Source: Rhodospirillaceae bacterium
Lineage (GTDB): Bacteria; Pseudomonadota; Alphaproteobacteria; Bin65
Assembly (NCBI GenBank): GCA_028819475.1
Contig: JAPPLJ010000030.1
Location: 62,001 to 126,000 of the forward strand
Length of the DNA: 64,000 nucleotides
Reading direction: 5' to 3'
Under the pieces are notes generated by a model. The model made no database searches, was not told the origin of the DNA, and saw nothing but the letters and a program-made list of their open reading frames with translations. Shown here in pieces: positions 38,276 to 46,616 of this stretch. Each line of letters starts with the position of its first letter. The first letter of the stretch is position 1. The position numbers and the translations under genes were made by a program.

Positions 38276-39709
38276 TCAGGCGGCGATTGCCGGCCAGCGA
38301 TCCTTCCAGGGCCGGGCTTTTTCCAGCTGCCCCGCCAGGCGGAACAGCGTCGCCTCGTCGCCGTAGCGGCCGGCGAATTGCACCCCGACGGGCAATCCGG
38401 CGTCGTTCCAGACCAGGGGGACATTCATCGCCGGCTGGCCGGTCACGTTGTACAGCGGCGTGTGGGAACTGAACCGGGCGACGGCCTGCCGGGCGGAGCG
38501 GCGGGTTTCCTCCGTCCAGACGAAGCTGCCGACCGGCAGGGGCGGCGCAGCGACCGTCGGCGTGAGCAGGATGTCCCGGTCCTCGAAGAAGCGGCCGACG
38601 ATGCGGGCGATGCGCTGGGCGTCCTGGACCGCGAGCAGATAGTCGGCCGCGCCGACCTTCTGCGAGACTTCGTACATGCGCCAGGTCCAGGGCTCGAAAT
38701 ATTCCTGCGACGGCTCCCGGCCCAGGCGGCGCGACCAGTCGGCGACCGCCCCGCCGAACGTGCCGGTCCACAGGTTCGAGAACAGCCGGGCGATCGTCTC
38801 CCACTCGATATCCGGTTCGGCATAATCGACGCGATGGCCGAGGGATTCGCACAGCCGGGCCGCATCCTCGACCGCGGCGACGCAATCTGCATGGACGTCG
38901 CAGCCGTTCATCGAGCCGGTCATCACAGCAATCCTGAGCGCGCCCGGATCGGCCCCGACCTCCTGCGCGAACGGCCGGGCCGGCGGCGCAGGGGCATAGG
39001 GATCGCCGGGCACGGAGCCGGCCGTGGCGTCGAGCAGCGCCGCGCTGTCGCGCACCGAGCGGCTGACGACGTGTTCGTGGACAATGCCGCCGCCGATATC
39101 GCCGTAATGCGGCGCCAGCGAATTGCGCCCGCGCGTCGCCTTCAGGCCGAACAGCCCGCAGCAGGACGCCGGAATGCGGATCGAGCCGCCGCCGTCGTTG
39201 GCGTGGGCCACCGGCACGAGGCCGGCCGCGACCGCTGCCGCCGAACCGCCGCTGGAGCCGCCGGTCATGCGGCCGGTGTCCCACGGGTTGCGCGCCGGGC
39301 CGAACAGTTCGGGCTCCGCGGTCGGCAGCAGGCCGAACTCGGACGTGTTGGTCTTGCCCAGCGTCACCAGACCGGCGGCGCGGTAGCGCGCGACCAGTTC
39401 GCTGTCCCCGTCCGAAACGTAGCCTTCGAGGAACCGCGATCCTTCGGTCATCGGCTCGCCAGCGAACTCCGCGGCAAGGTCCTTGAGGAGAAACGGAACG
39501 CCGCGGAACGGCCCCTCGGGCAGATCGGCCGCCGCGGCCTTCCGGGCCCGCTCGAACATCGGATGGACGACGGCGTTCAGGGCCGGATTGAGCCGTTCGA
39601 TCCGGGCGATGGCGGCATCGACGAGTTCGGCGGCGCTCGCCTCGCCCCGCCGGACGAGCGCCGCCTGGTCCGTGGCATCCAGTTTCCAGAGGTCGCCGAA
39701 GCCGGTCAT
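38276..39709 (-). CDS. Amidase signature family protein
   Basis: A protein of 477 residues. The Ser-cisSer-Lys triad is visible: Lys in [14 protein letters not shown], then [19 protein letters not shown] with the two serines, followed by [20 protein letters not shown]. It hydrolyses amides such as aryl or short acyl amides. ATG 39709 overlaps the stop of the phosphatase gene (ATGA), so the pair is coupled. GatA is excluded by the lack of gatB and gatC neighbours and by lower similarity in the C-terminal half. Confidence 0.93.
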   Translation of the reverse strand: MTGFGDLWKLDATDQAALVRRGEASAAELVDAAIARIERLNPALNAVVHPMFERARKAAAADLPEGPFRGVPFLLKDLAAEFAGEPMTEGSRFLEGYVSDGDSELVARYRAAGLVTLGKTNTSEFGLLPTAEPELFGPARNPWDTGRMTGGSSGGSAAAVAAGLVPVAHANDGGGSIRIPASCCGLFGLKATRGRNSLAPHYGDIGGGIVHEHVVSRSVRDSAALLDATAGSVPGDPYAPAPPARPFAQEVGADPGALRIAVMTGSMNGCDVHADCVAAVEDAARLCESLGHRVDYAEPDIEWETIARLFSNLWTGTFGGAVADWSRRLGREPSQEYFEPWTWRMYEVSQKVGAADYLLAVQDAQRIARIVGRFFEDRDILLTPTVAAPPLPVGSFVWTEETRRSARQAVARFSSHTPLYNVTGQPAMNVPLVWNDAGLPVGVQFAGRYGDEATLFRLAGQLEKARPWKDRWPAIAA

Positions 39710-40182
39710 GCCGATGGCCTTTCTTCCGGCAGCATCGCGACGATGCCGCGGCAACCGGCTTCGATCAGGTCGAGCGCCAGTTCGTAATCCTCCGCGCCGC
39801 CGTAGTAGGGATCGGGCACGTCCCGCCGCCCGGCGCCCGGGGCGAAATCGAGAAACCGGCGAATCCGGTCGCCGCGCCCTGCCGGCGCCGCCCGCCTCAG
39901 CCGGTCGAGATGGCCGCCGTCCATCGCCAGGATCAGGTCGAACCGGTCGAAATCGGCGCTAGCGATCTGCCGGGCGCGCTGGCCGGAGAAATCATAGCCG
40001 CGCCGCTCGCCGGCCGCTTGCGCCCGGGCATCCGGCGGCTGACCGATATGGTAGGCATGGGTGCCGCAGGACTCGACCGTCACCGCGTCGCCCAGCCCGG
40101 CAGCCTCGGCCATGCGGCGCAGCACGGCCTCGCCGGTCGGCGAGCGGCAGATGTTGCCGGTGCAAACGAACAGAATGTTCAT
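39706..40182 (-). CDS. Low-molecular-weight protein-tyrosine phosphatase
   Basis: A protein of 158 residues. The catalytic P-loop CTGNICRSP starts at Cys7 and the general acid lies in DVPDPYYGGAEDYELALDLI. It removes phosphate from phosphotyrosine proteins; arsenate reductase activity is an alternative for the wider family, but no ars genes are near. It is part of the run hydrolase-SDR-phosphatase-amidase. Confidence 0.94.
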   Translation of the reverse strand: MNILFVCTGNICRSPTGEAVLRRMAEAAGLGDAVTVESCGTHAYHIGQPPDARAQAAGERRGYDFSGQRARQIASADFDRFDLILAMDGGHLDRLRRAAPAGRGDRIRRFLDFAPGAGRRDVPDPYYGGAEDYELALDLIEAGCRGIVAMLPEERPSA

Positions 40183-40191
40183 CCGGCCGGA

Positions 40192-40980
40192 CTACAGGTG
40201 CGAGCCGCCGCCGTCGACGGTCAGCGACTGGCCGGTCAGGAAGCCGGTCTGCGGCGAGGCGAGGAACAGGATGGCGCCGATCAGGTCGTCCGGCGTTTCC
40301 GTGCGCTTGAAGCACTGGCTCTGGGCGAAGGCCCTGAAACCCTCGGCCGTGGTCGTCTCGCGCGGAATTTCCGTCATGGTTGCGCCGGGCAGTATGCAAT
40401 TTACTGCAATGCCGAAGTCGCCCAATTCCCGCGCCATCGAGCGTGTCATGCCGATCACAGCGGACTTTGATGCAATATAATGCAGGTATCGGTCGCGCCC
40501 GCGGTTGACCGCGGCCGAGGAGACGTTAATCACCCGCCCCCAGCCGGCTTCGCGCATCGCCGGCACGACCGCCCTGGTCGCCAGCATCGTGCCGGTGACG
40601 TTGACGTCGATCACCCGCCGCCACTCGTCGAGCGGGATCTCCCAGAACGGGCGCATCTTCAGGGTCGAGAAGATCGCGGCGCAGTTGAACAGGATGTCGA
40701 TCCGGCCCCGCGCGCGCAGCACGGTTTCGGCCAGCGCTTCGACCGAGGCCGGGTCGGCGACGTCGGTCGGCACAGCCAGGGCAGCTTCGCCGATCTCGCC
40801 GGCCACCGAGGCCGCTTTTTCGCCGTCTATGTCGGCGACGACTGGCAGCGCGCCGCAGGCCGCGAAGGCATGGGCCGCCGCCCGGCCGATGCCCTGGCCG
40901 CCGCCGGTGACGATGGCGACCCGGCCCTCCAGTCCTCCGATTTGCGGGCCGCCGCCCGCCGGGCCGTCCGGGTCAGGCAC
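40192..40980 (-). CDS. SDR family oxidoreductase
   Basis: A protein of 262 residues with the Rossmann start VAIVTGGGQGIGRAAAHAFA, DIDGEKA, NCAAIF, the catalytic Ser-Tyr-Lys in NVSSAAVNRGRDRYLHYIASK (split over adjacent turns), and a C-terminal LTGQSLTVDGGGSHL. It oxidises or reduces an alcohol or ketone with NAD(P). The start is GTG 40980, overlapping the hydrolase stop by 8 bp. Confidence 0.92.
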   Translation of the reverse strand: MPDPDGPAGGGPQIGGLEGRVAIVTGGGQGIGRAAAHAFAACGALPVVADIDGEKAASVAGEIGEAALAVPTDVADPASVEALAETVLRARGRIDILFNCAAIFSTLKMRPFWEIPLDEWRRVIDVNVTGTMLATRAVVPAMREAGWGRVINVSSAAVNRGRDRYLHYIASKSAVIGMTRSMARELGDFGIAVNCILPGATMTEIPRETTTAEGFRAFAQSQCFKRTETPDDLIGAILFLASPQTGFLTGQSLTVDGGGSHL

Positions 40981-42151
40981 AGAAGCCTCTCGCGTTCAGC
41001 CAGTCGATGCAGGTGTCGGCCGCTTCCTGCAATTTGTCCTTCTGGCCGAGATAGTAGTGGGTGGCGCCCTTTATCACCTTCATCGTCTTGTCCGCGCTGC
41101 CGGCGGCGGCATGGATCATGCCGGTGTGGGGTTGCGGCACCGCATCGTCGGCCGAATTCTCGATCGCCAGCAACGGCACGCCGACCGTGCGCGCGCATTT
41201 CTCGCCATGGGCGTTGGTATCGTCCGGCGACCATTGGCTGAGCCAGGCGCGCAGGGTCGAGAAGCGCCCGATGCCGACCGGGCCGCTGTTCACCGTTTCC
41301 GGCACGCCGAGATAGCACGCGCCCGGCTTGCGGTCGTTCGGGTCCAGCGCTGGATCGAGGAAGCGCGGCTCCGCCATGGTCCGGTGGGTGATCAGGCTGC
41401 GCTCGACCTCGTTGCCGCCGCGCTTCTTCAGGTCTTCGAGCATCTGGCGGACATACGCCGTCTTGCGGCGCATCCGGCCGAGCTGTGCGGCGCGGAAGCG
41501 GGCGATATAGTCGGCGCTGTAGGGCGGCCGGTTCGGGTTATCGGGATCGTAGAGGTCCAGTTCCGGGTCGCGGTTGTCGGGATCGTTTTCGTCGCGCACG
41601 GACGGGTCGATCCAGTCGGTCAGCACCACGGCGCGGGACAGGTGCGCGGCCTGGAAGATGAGCGCGTCGGCGGGAATCAGTCCCGCGGCGGTCAGGTCGT
41701 AGGGGTCGCCGGCCGGCGTGTGGACGATCGTCGGGTTCTCGGCCTGGGACTGGTAGAACAGGGAGAGCGAGCCGCCGCCGGACCAGCCGACCAGCACGAC
41801 CTTGTCGTAGCCCCAGTCCTCCTTCGCGTGGCGGACCCAGGCGCCGAGATCGGCCGCGACCTTTTCCATGATCAGCGCCGTATCGTTCTTCGGATAGCGG
41901 CTGGCGGCGCACAGGACATGGACGCCGTGGCGCGCCATCGCCCGCGGCATGGGCAGGAGTTGGAGCGTCGAGGCCGGGTGCATGTAGACGAGCAGCGTGT
42001 CCGAGGGCCGGCCTTCCGGAAGAAAGCGGACGCCTTCCAGGTTCACCGCGCCGTGGCTGCCGGCGAAACCGTAGGTCTCGGTGAACTGGCTGGTCTCCGC
42101 ATAGGAAATGTGCGCCCATTCGGCCTGCCAGGTGAAGGTTTCGCGCGCCAT
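40973..42151 (-). CDS. Alpha/beta hydrolase
   Basis: A protein of 392 residues with the nucleophile elbow GWSGGGSLS after KVVLVGWS, YMHPASTLQLLP before it, and a C-terminal AIENSADDAVPQPHTG and GATHYYLGQKDKL carrying the probable Asp and His. The substrate is unknown. ATG 42151 is used with a GGGAAAC ribosome site; ATG 42187 in the same frame is possible. It is the first gene of a coupled set running to the amidase. Confidence 0.88.
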   Translation of the reverse strand: MARETFTWQAEWAHISYAETSQFTETYGFAGSHGAVNLEGVRFLPEGRPSDTLLVYMHPASTLQLLPMPRAMARHGVHVLCAASRYPKNDTALIMEKVAADLGAWVRHAKEDWGYDKVVLVGWSGGGSLSLFYQSQAENPTIVHTPAGDPYDLTAAGLIPADALIFQAAHLSRAVVLTDWIDPSVRDENDPDNRDPELDLYDPDNPNRPPYSADYIARFRAAQLGRMRRKTAYVRQMLEDLKKRGGNEVERSLITHRTMAEPRFLDPALDPNDRKPGACYLGVPETVNSGPVGIGRFSTLRAWLSQWSPDDTNAHGEKCARTVGVPLLAIENSADDAVPQPHTGMIHAAAGSADKTMKVIKGATHYYLGQKDKLQEAADTCIDWLNARGFCA

Positions 42152-42373
42152 GGTTACCGTTTCCCGCTCCCGTTCGTCGTCCGCCATCCATGCCCGCGCC
42201 CGCCGCGCCTGTAAAGGGCCGGCGGTGGCCCGGTTCGCTATTCGTCGGCATCTATTCAGTCTGAATTTTCCGGGCACGGAAACCGGTTTGCTGCGGTGGA
42301 CGTTTGTCGCGAGCACCGGGCCGGGCGGAGAGACCGTAGGGGAGTTTCAAATAAGGCTCCCGGAAGCCGGACT

Positions 42374-43117
42374 TCAGGTGCGTATTCCGCTTCTCCGGCT
42401 GGCGCGGCGAAGCCGGTCCTCGAAGAATTTCCGGAAGACCGCATTTTCGTGAAAGCCGTCCGGGTCGACCCAAACTGCGCCAAATCGGCCAACCAGCCCG
42501 GCAATCCAGTCCGCAGCCTGCAACGTCTGGTATCGGTGACTTTCCAGTTGAAACGGGGGTTCGATAAGGTGACGCCTCGGCTGCGCCCCTCCGAACATTT
42601 TGCGCGACGCTTCGGTAATCAGGGCGGCGCGTTGGTCGTGCTCGTCAAGCGCCATCACAAAATTGCTCGATGGAATGCAATCTTCGATGCAAAAGTCATC
42701 GAGGCGATTTATGGCCTCGCTGAGGATCCTCCGGTAGAGCAGATTCGGATTGTGAATACCGACAGGCGCCGTTTTCCCGATTCCGACGTAGAACACGAAC
42801 CCGCCGAGCCTTGCAATTTTGTTGAGCAGGCGATTCGTGAACTTGCGGAGTTCGGGGTAGGTTGCAACGTTCCTGACCGTGTAGAGGCTCGATCCCTTCT
42901 TCTCCCACATTGCGGGATGTTCCTCGGACCGGGCGATTTCGAAAGCGAGCAATTCGCACTTTCGCTTGAAGAACCATGTCGCAAAGCCCCTGACCTCGTC
43001 CAGGGGCAGGACGAAGCCGGCGAGGCCGAAAACGGGACTGTCATTGTGCTTCGGGTGCGTCCGATCGATGTACGGACCGACATGGCCGAATTCGTCCAGA
43101 TACGCAATATAGGTCAC
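42374..43117 (-). CDS. DUF3800 protein
   Basis: A protein of 247 residues starting VTYIAYLDEFGHVGPY, the hallmark DUF3800 start (Y-L-D-E-S/F-G) with the first acidic residue at Asp8. ALDEHDQRAALITEA and LQAADWIAGLVGRFG carry the further conserved residues. The family is RNase H-like in fold and often lies in defence or mobile regions; its reaction is unproven. GTG 43117 is chosen because translation upstream runs through a hairpin. The gene is lower in GC than its neighbours and has its own promoter. Confidence 0.88.
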   Translation of the reverse strand: MTYIAYLDEFGHVGPYIDRTHPKHNDSPVFGLAGFVLPLDEVRGFATWFFKRKCELLAFEIARSEEHPAMWEKKGSSLYTVRNVATYPELRKFTNRLLNKIARLGGFVFYVGIGKTAPVGIHNPNLLYRRILSEAINRLDDFCIEDCIPSSNFVMALDEHDQRAALITEASRKMFGGAQPRRHLIEPPFQLESHRYQTLQAADWIAGLVGRFGAVWVDPDGFHENAVFRKFFEDRLRRASRRSGIRT

Positions 43118-43147
43118 TGGAAATCCATGGGTCCCGGAAACGCGAAA

Positions 43148-43167
43148 GCCCGCGCCGGAGCGCGGGC
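43148..43167 (-). promoter_or_regulatory. Leader hairpin of the DUF3800 gene
   Basis: GCCCGCG and CGCGGGC pair around a 6-nt loop, and on the minus strand are followed by TTTCGCG. The hairpin lies between the promoter (43235-43206) and GTG 43117. Structured RNA motifs upstream of DUF3800 genes have been reported as a class; whether this is a member cannot be told without a covariance search. Confidence 0.55.
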
Positions 43168-43205
43168 CTCGGAATGAAGGCAAGCCAGCTTGCGTTTCGC
43201 ACGAA

Positions 43206-43235
43206 GATATAGCGATCCGGCGATGGGCTTGTCAA
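43206..43235 (-). promoter_or_regulatory. Promoter of the DUF3800 gene
   Basis: On the minus strand TTGACA (43235-43230) and TATATC (43211-43206) are separated by 18 bp. The 5' leader of about 80 nt then contains the hairpin at 43148-43167 and a small CAAGC/GCTTG hairpin. Confidence 0.6.
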
Positions 43236-43446
43236 CCGAATAAACGACCGGGCCGGCAGGGGCAAAACCGTGCCGCCGGCCAATTCGACAGGCGATTGCC
43301 GTCTCAGAACCTCCGGGCGGGCCGCTTGGGCGCGCGCCGCCGCCTTGCGGAACTCAAGGCCGGGATGCCGCCAGGTCGGGGCGGCACTTGAACGGCGCGG
43401 GCGGTTCGGCTTTATAGGCGGGTCTTCATCGCCGGGAGCGCCCGCC

Positions 43447-44226
43447 ATGTACAAGCCGTTCGACCTGACCGGAAAGGTTGCGCTCGTCACCGGCGGCAAC
43501 GGCGGCATCGGCCTCGGCTTCTGCGAAGCGATGGCGCAGGCGGGCGCCGACATCTGCATCTGGGGCACCAACGCGGAAAAAAACGCCGCCGCGGCCGAAA
43601 CGCTGGCGGAGCCCGGCCGCAAGGTCCGTTCGCAGCAGGTCGACGTTTCGGACAGCGCCGCGGTCGAGGCCGCCTTCGCCGAGACCCTCGCCGAATTCGG
43701 CCGGGTCGACGGCGCGTTCGCCAACGCCGGGGTCACCGGCCGGAAACGCAGCTTTTTCGAGATCGACGACGCCGAATGGCAGCGCGTGATGCGGGTCAAC
43801 CTGGACGGCGCGTTCTACACCCTGCGCGCGGCGGCCCGGCACATGGTCGAGCGGGCGGAAGAGGGCGATCCCGGCGGCCGGCTGGTCGCCACGGCGAGCC
43901 TCGCCGCCCTCTCCGGCGCGGCGCGCAACGAGCATTACGGCGCAACCAAGGGCGCCGTCGTCTCGATGATCCGGGCGATGGCGGTCGATTTCGCGCGCTA
44001 CGGCATCACCGCCAACGCCATCCTGCCCGGCTGGATCGAGACCGACATGACCGAGACGCTGTTCGCCTGGGACCGGTTCGCGGAGGCCGCCCTGCCCCGC
44101 ACGCCCGCCGGGCGCTGGGGCCGGCCGGAGGATTTCGGCGGCATCGCCGTCTACCTGATGAGCGACGCCTCGGCCTTCCACACCGGCGACAGCCACCTGA
44201 TCGACGGTGGCTACTGGGTGTTCTAG
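43447..44226 (+). CDS. SDR family oxidoreductase whose 3' end is duplicated downstream
   Basis: A protein of 259 residues with VALVTGGNGGIGLGFCEAMA, AFANAGV, the catalytic tyrosine-lysine pair in NEHYGATKGAV, and the ending HTGDSHLIDGGYWVF. It is an NAD(P)-dependent short-chain dehydrogenase of unknown substrate. ATG 43447 follows a GGGAG site. The last 172 bases of the gene plus two bases beyond its stop (44055-44228) are repeated at 45817-45990 with one change, so the gene remains intact although foreign DNA follows it at once. Confidence 0.93.
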   Translation: MYKPFDLTGKVALVTGGNGGIGLGFCEAMAQAGADICIWGTNAEKNAAAAETLAEPGRKVRSQQVDVSDSAAVEAAFAETLAEFGRVDGAFANAGVTGRKRSFFEIDDAEWQRVMRVNLDGAFYTLRAAARHMVERAEEGDPGGRLVATASLAALSGAARNEHYGATKGAVVSMIRAMAVDFARYGITANAILPGWIETDMTETLFAWDRFAEAALPRTPAGRWGRPEDFGGIAVYLMSDASAFHTGDSHLIDGGYWVF

Positions 44227-44228
44227 GC
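44055..44228 (+). repeat. 174-bp direct repeat, left copy (3' end of the SDR gene)
   Basis: Identical to 45817-45990 except T versus C at 44208/45970, with no gaps. It ends two bases after the SDR stop codon. Together the two copies bracket 1,588 bp (44229-45816) holding the DGQHR gene. Confidence 0.97.
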
Positions 44229-44241
44229 CGCCCAGACTAGG

Positions 44242-44276
44242 CCTCCTAACCCGCCTCTACGAAGCGGGCTAGGAGG
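44242..44276. terminator. Hairpin at the left end of the DGQHR insert
   Basis: CCTCCTAACCCGC and GCGGGCTAGGAGG pair with one mismatch or G-U around a 9-nt loop. It lies 13 bp past the end of the SDR repeat and about 100 bp after the end of the DGQHR gene read from the other strand. It could terminate either transcript. There is no strong T-run, so a structural role at the insert boundary is also possible. Confidence 0.5.
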
Positions 44277-44377
44277 ATCACCTTGGCGTGTGTTGGCAAT
44301 CGCCTCGACGGGCAACTGGAGCAAATTTGGTGCCAATGCTGACTACCAGCACATTGCAGGCCTATACGAGACCTCGG

Positions 44378-45616
44378 TTACTCGACTTCCATATCGGGAA
44401 GATGGCGCAGGAGCATTGCCCGAAGAACCCGTTTGCCGGCGCTTGAGGAAAAACCGCCAGCGGCGCCGCCCTTCGGTGCAACAAGCCAAAACTCCGGGCT
44501 TTGAACGGTTTCGCCATCGGTGTTGTCGCCATGAACATTTTCGAAGACCGGAGCCAGCAGGTCCACATATGCTGCACTGTCGAACACACTTGCACCCCGA
44601 GAACGTACATGTTCGAGAACAACGAGTAAGAGTTCGTGCATCGCAGTAACGCCGATACCCTTCTGTAAGGTGAAGTCCGACGGCCGGAATTCGAGATCGC
44701 CGTCGCTGCCGTACTGCCCTTCGAACGGCTGGGGGCACACTTCTTTGACCGCTTTCCAAAACGCATTCAGTACCCGGACCTGATTTTCAGTACCGAGCTG
44801 CCCGAAGTAGTGACTGCTCACCAACGGTTTCAGCGAACTGATGAAGCTCGCGGCCGGTATGATCTTGTCACCCTTGTCTTCGTTTGCGAGGCGGATCCGG
44901 TCTTTCCAGATGGGCGAAGTTTTGTTCAAGACATCCACAAGGCATTGACCACTGATCTGCCAAGCCTTGTTATCCCGGATTGCCTGATCCATCACCTTCC
45001 CATCGTGGTCGGTCTGCTGTTTCAACAGGTCGAACGCTAGGTCTGTTTTCACCGATTTGGCGTTGCTGTTTACGACGTAGAATTGCCGCAATTCCTGATG
45101 TTCGTCTGCACCGAGCATCAAGACGAACGGTACAGAAAAGTTTTTCCAGACTTCGAGATCTTCTTCGCAAAGCTGCCGTATTGCCAGAACGCGGTGCTGA
45201 CCATCAACGACGTAGAGCGAAAACGATTCGTCGGCAGAATCTATCTCGATTGATCCGCCTTTCGCCATTTCGATGAGATGCTCAGCGTGCCGTTCCCGAA
45301 CATTCAGCAAGACCGCCGTTGGTATGTCGACGGTTTCAGCCCTTAGGTCTTTTGCCAGTTTGCTCACCCGACCCGGTTGCGGCTTGCGCTGGTACCCGGT
45401 CTTGCGGAGCGAATCGCGATACGGAACCTTGAAGCGGCACGCCAAGACGCCAGCCGGTATGCATCCAACGACGGTAGGAATCCCGCTGCTGACCGTTGGG
45501 CCCATTACGACAGGTATAGTCACGGATGCCTCCAAGCGTCTTGGGATGTCGCTGAGAGAAATGGAGATTTCGTCCTCGACGGGTGCGTTTTGCCTCGCCA
45601 GGTCTAGGTCAGTCAT
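44378..45616 (-). CDS. DGQHR domain-containing protein
   Basis: A protein of 412 residues. The signature YVVDGQHRVLAIRQL lies near residue 139 and NVRERHAEHLIEMA precedes it. Length and motif match DGQHR proteins, a group that includes DndB, the regulator of DNA phosphorothioation, and relatives in other defence loci. No dndACDE genes are near, so a DndB role is not supported. ATG 45616 is chosen because the open frame upstream translates the leader hairpins. The gene is clearly lower in GC than its surroundings and is the only gene in an insert bracketed by a 174-bp repeat. Confidence 0.85.
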   Translation of the reverse strand: MTDLDLARQNAPVEDEISISLSDIPRRLEASVTIPVVMGPTVSSGIPTVVGCIPAGVLACRFKVPYRDSLRKTGYQRKPQPGRVSKLAKDLRAETVDIPTAVLLNVRERHAEHLIEMAKGGSIEIDSADESFSLYVVDGQHRVLAIRQLCEEDLEVWKNFSVPFVLMLGADEHQELRQFYVVNSNAKSVKTDLAFDLLKQQTDHDGKVMDQAIRDNKAWQISGQCLVDVLNKTSPIWKDRIRLANEDKGDKIIPAASFISSLKPLVSSHYFGQLGTENQVRVLNAFWKAVKEVCPQPFEGQYGSDGDLEFRPSDFTLQKGIGVTAMHELLLVVLEHVRSRGASVFDSAAYVDLLAPVFENVHGDNTDGETVQSPEFWLVAPKGGAAGGFSSSAGKRVLRAMLLRHLPDMEVE

Positions 45617-45668
45617 GTATACTACTCGTGTTGATGAGCGGGCATTCCTTATGCTCCGCAGATTGGAG

Positions 45669-45725
45669 GGCCCCGGCGGTGCGACGCCGGGGCCTTCGTC
45701 GTTTCGACGGATCGAACCGACGAAG
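45669..45725 (-). promoter_or_regulatory. Two tandem leader hairpins of the DGQHR gene
   Basis: On the minus strand, read 5' to 3': the first stem spans 45725-45694 (13 of 14 pairs, 4-nt loop). The second spans 45694-45669 (GGCCCCGGCG with its complement, 10 perfect pairs, 6-nt loop). They abut and end 52 nt before ATG 45616. A TTGACA at 45763-45758 lies upstream, although its -10 box is unclear. This looks like a structured mRNA leader. Confidence 0.6.
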
Positions 45726-45766
45726 GCGCTGCAACGAAACACATATGAGGGCAATTGTCAAGGCCG

Positions 45767-45799
45767 AAAAATGGGACCTGATTTTCAGATCCCATTTTT
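45767..45799. terminator. Strong AT-flanked hairpin at the right end of the DGQHR insert
   Basis: AAAAATGGGA and TCCCATTTTT are perfect complements, with a further CTG/CAG pair inside. The A-run and T-run make it a terminator in either direction. It lies between the start of the DGQHR transcription region and the right repeat copy. Confidence 0.7.
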
Positions 45800-45816
45800 C
45801 GTATTCGAAGTGCAAT

Positions 45817-45990
45817 GACGCTGTTCGCCTGGGACCGGTTCGCGGAGGCCGCCCTGCCCCGCACGCCCGCCGGGCGCTGGGGCCGGCCGGAGGATTTCGG
45901 CGGCATCGCCGTCTACCTGATGAGCGACGCCTCGGCCTTCCACACCGGCGACAGCCACCTGATCGACGGCGGCTACTGGGTGTTCTAGGC
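45817..45990 (+). pseudogene. Displaced 3' end of the SDR gene (right copy of the 174-bp repeat)
   Basis: It repeats 44055-44228 with one substitution. An ATG formed at the junction (45815) would allow a 57-residue in-frame fragment ending HLIDGGYWVF, but it lacks the Rossmann domain and active site. It most likely is the original end of the SDR gene left behind when the DGQHR insert arrived carrying, or generating, a second copy. Confidence 0.9.
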
Positions 45991-46040
45991 GTCGCGCCGT
46001 ATCGAGAGCCTGCCCTGAGCCTGTCGAAGGGGACGCAGGA

Positions 46041-46568
46041 TCAGTTGTTCGGCCAGCGCATCCGCCGGAGCGGCGCATCCAGCGAAATGATCCCCGGCCC
46101 GCCCTTGAAGACAATGGCGGCGAGCACGGCGATCGCCAGCGTCTCCTTGGAAAAGAAGTTCGGATAGACGACCAGGCCGATGACGAGCGCCATGACGCAC
46201 AGGACGAAGGCCGCGTAGCGCGACGCCAGGCCGACCATCAGGAACAGCGGCGCGATGCTCTCGGCCCAGACGATCGGATGCATGGAAATGGCGTGGAACC
46301 ATTCCGGCATCTCGAAACCGAAATACTTGTACTCGGCGAACACGAAATCCTGATTGTCCGCAATCGCCCAGGGCAGCGGGATGCTCATGAAGCCGAGGTC
46401 GATCTTCTCGCCGACCCGGGTCAGCGCCGAGCGGAAGAAAAACAGGCCGACGGCAAACCGCGCGCCCAGCGCGAGCAGCGAATAGGGGATCAGCTCGAAG
46501 AGGCGGAACGTCTGCTGGATCAGGCCGTCCAGCCCCTCTTCCGTCGCCCTGGTTTCGGTCATTCTCAT
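46041..46568 (-). CDS. DoxX family membrane protein of a bufferin-type cluster
   Basis: A protein of 175 residues with four hydrophobic segments (YSLLALGARFAVGLFFFRSA, MHPIVWAESIAPLFLMVGLA, YAAFVLCVMALVIGLVVYP, TLAIAVLAAIVFKGG). DoxX-type proteins are frequent last members of DUF2282-DUF692-DUF2063 clusters. ATG 46568 follows an AGGAGCC site. It lies 48 bp after the DUF2063 gene. Its role, perhaps redox or quinone related, is not established. Confidence 0.88.
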   Translation of the reverse strand: MRMTETRATEEGLDGLIQQTFRLFELIPYSLLALGARFAVGLFFFRSALTRVGEKIDLGFMSIPLPWAIADNQDFVFAEYKYFGFEMPEWFHAISMHPIVWAESIAPLFLMVGLASRYAAFVLCVMALVIGLVVYPNFFSKETLAIAVLAAIVFKGGPGIISLDAPLRRMRWPNN

Positions 46569-46616
46569 GGGGTTCGGCTCCTTGCGTGACTGGTGTTCCG
46601 GGATGCCCTGCCGGAA

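Noticed and set aside
44229-45816. Terminal inverted repeats or target-site duplication of a classic insertion sequence around the DGQHR gene
   Set aside because: The two end hairpins are unrelated in sequence, no transposase exists, and the only flanking duplication is the 174-bp SDR end.
45815-45988. 57-residue in-frame SDR fragment as a functional gene
   Set aside because: It lacks the cofactor-binding and catalytic parts and has no convincing ribosome site; treated as a displaced gene end.
46009-46032. Short CCTGAGCCTGTCGAAGG-type sequence after the right SDR repeat
   Set aside because: It resembles widespread intergenic repeat arms, but only one arm is present here, so it is not listed as an element.
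45583-46167. 194-residue plus-strand frame through the DGQHR leader and right repeat copy
   Set aside because: It reads the hairpin leader and the SDR repeat in the wrong frame; no similarity.
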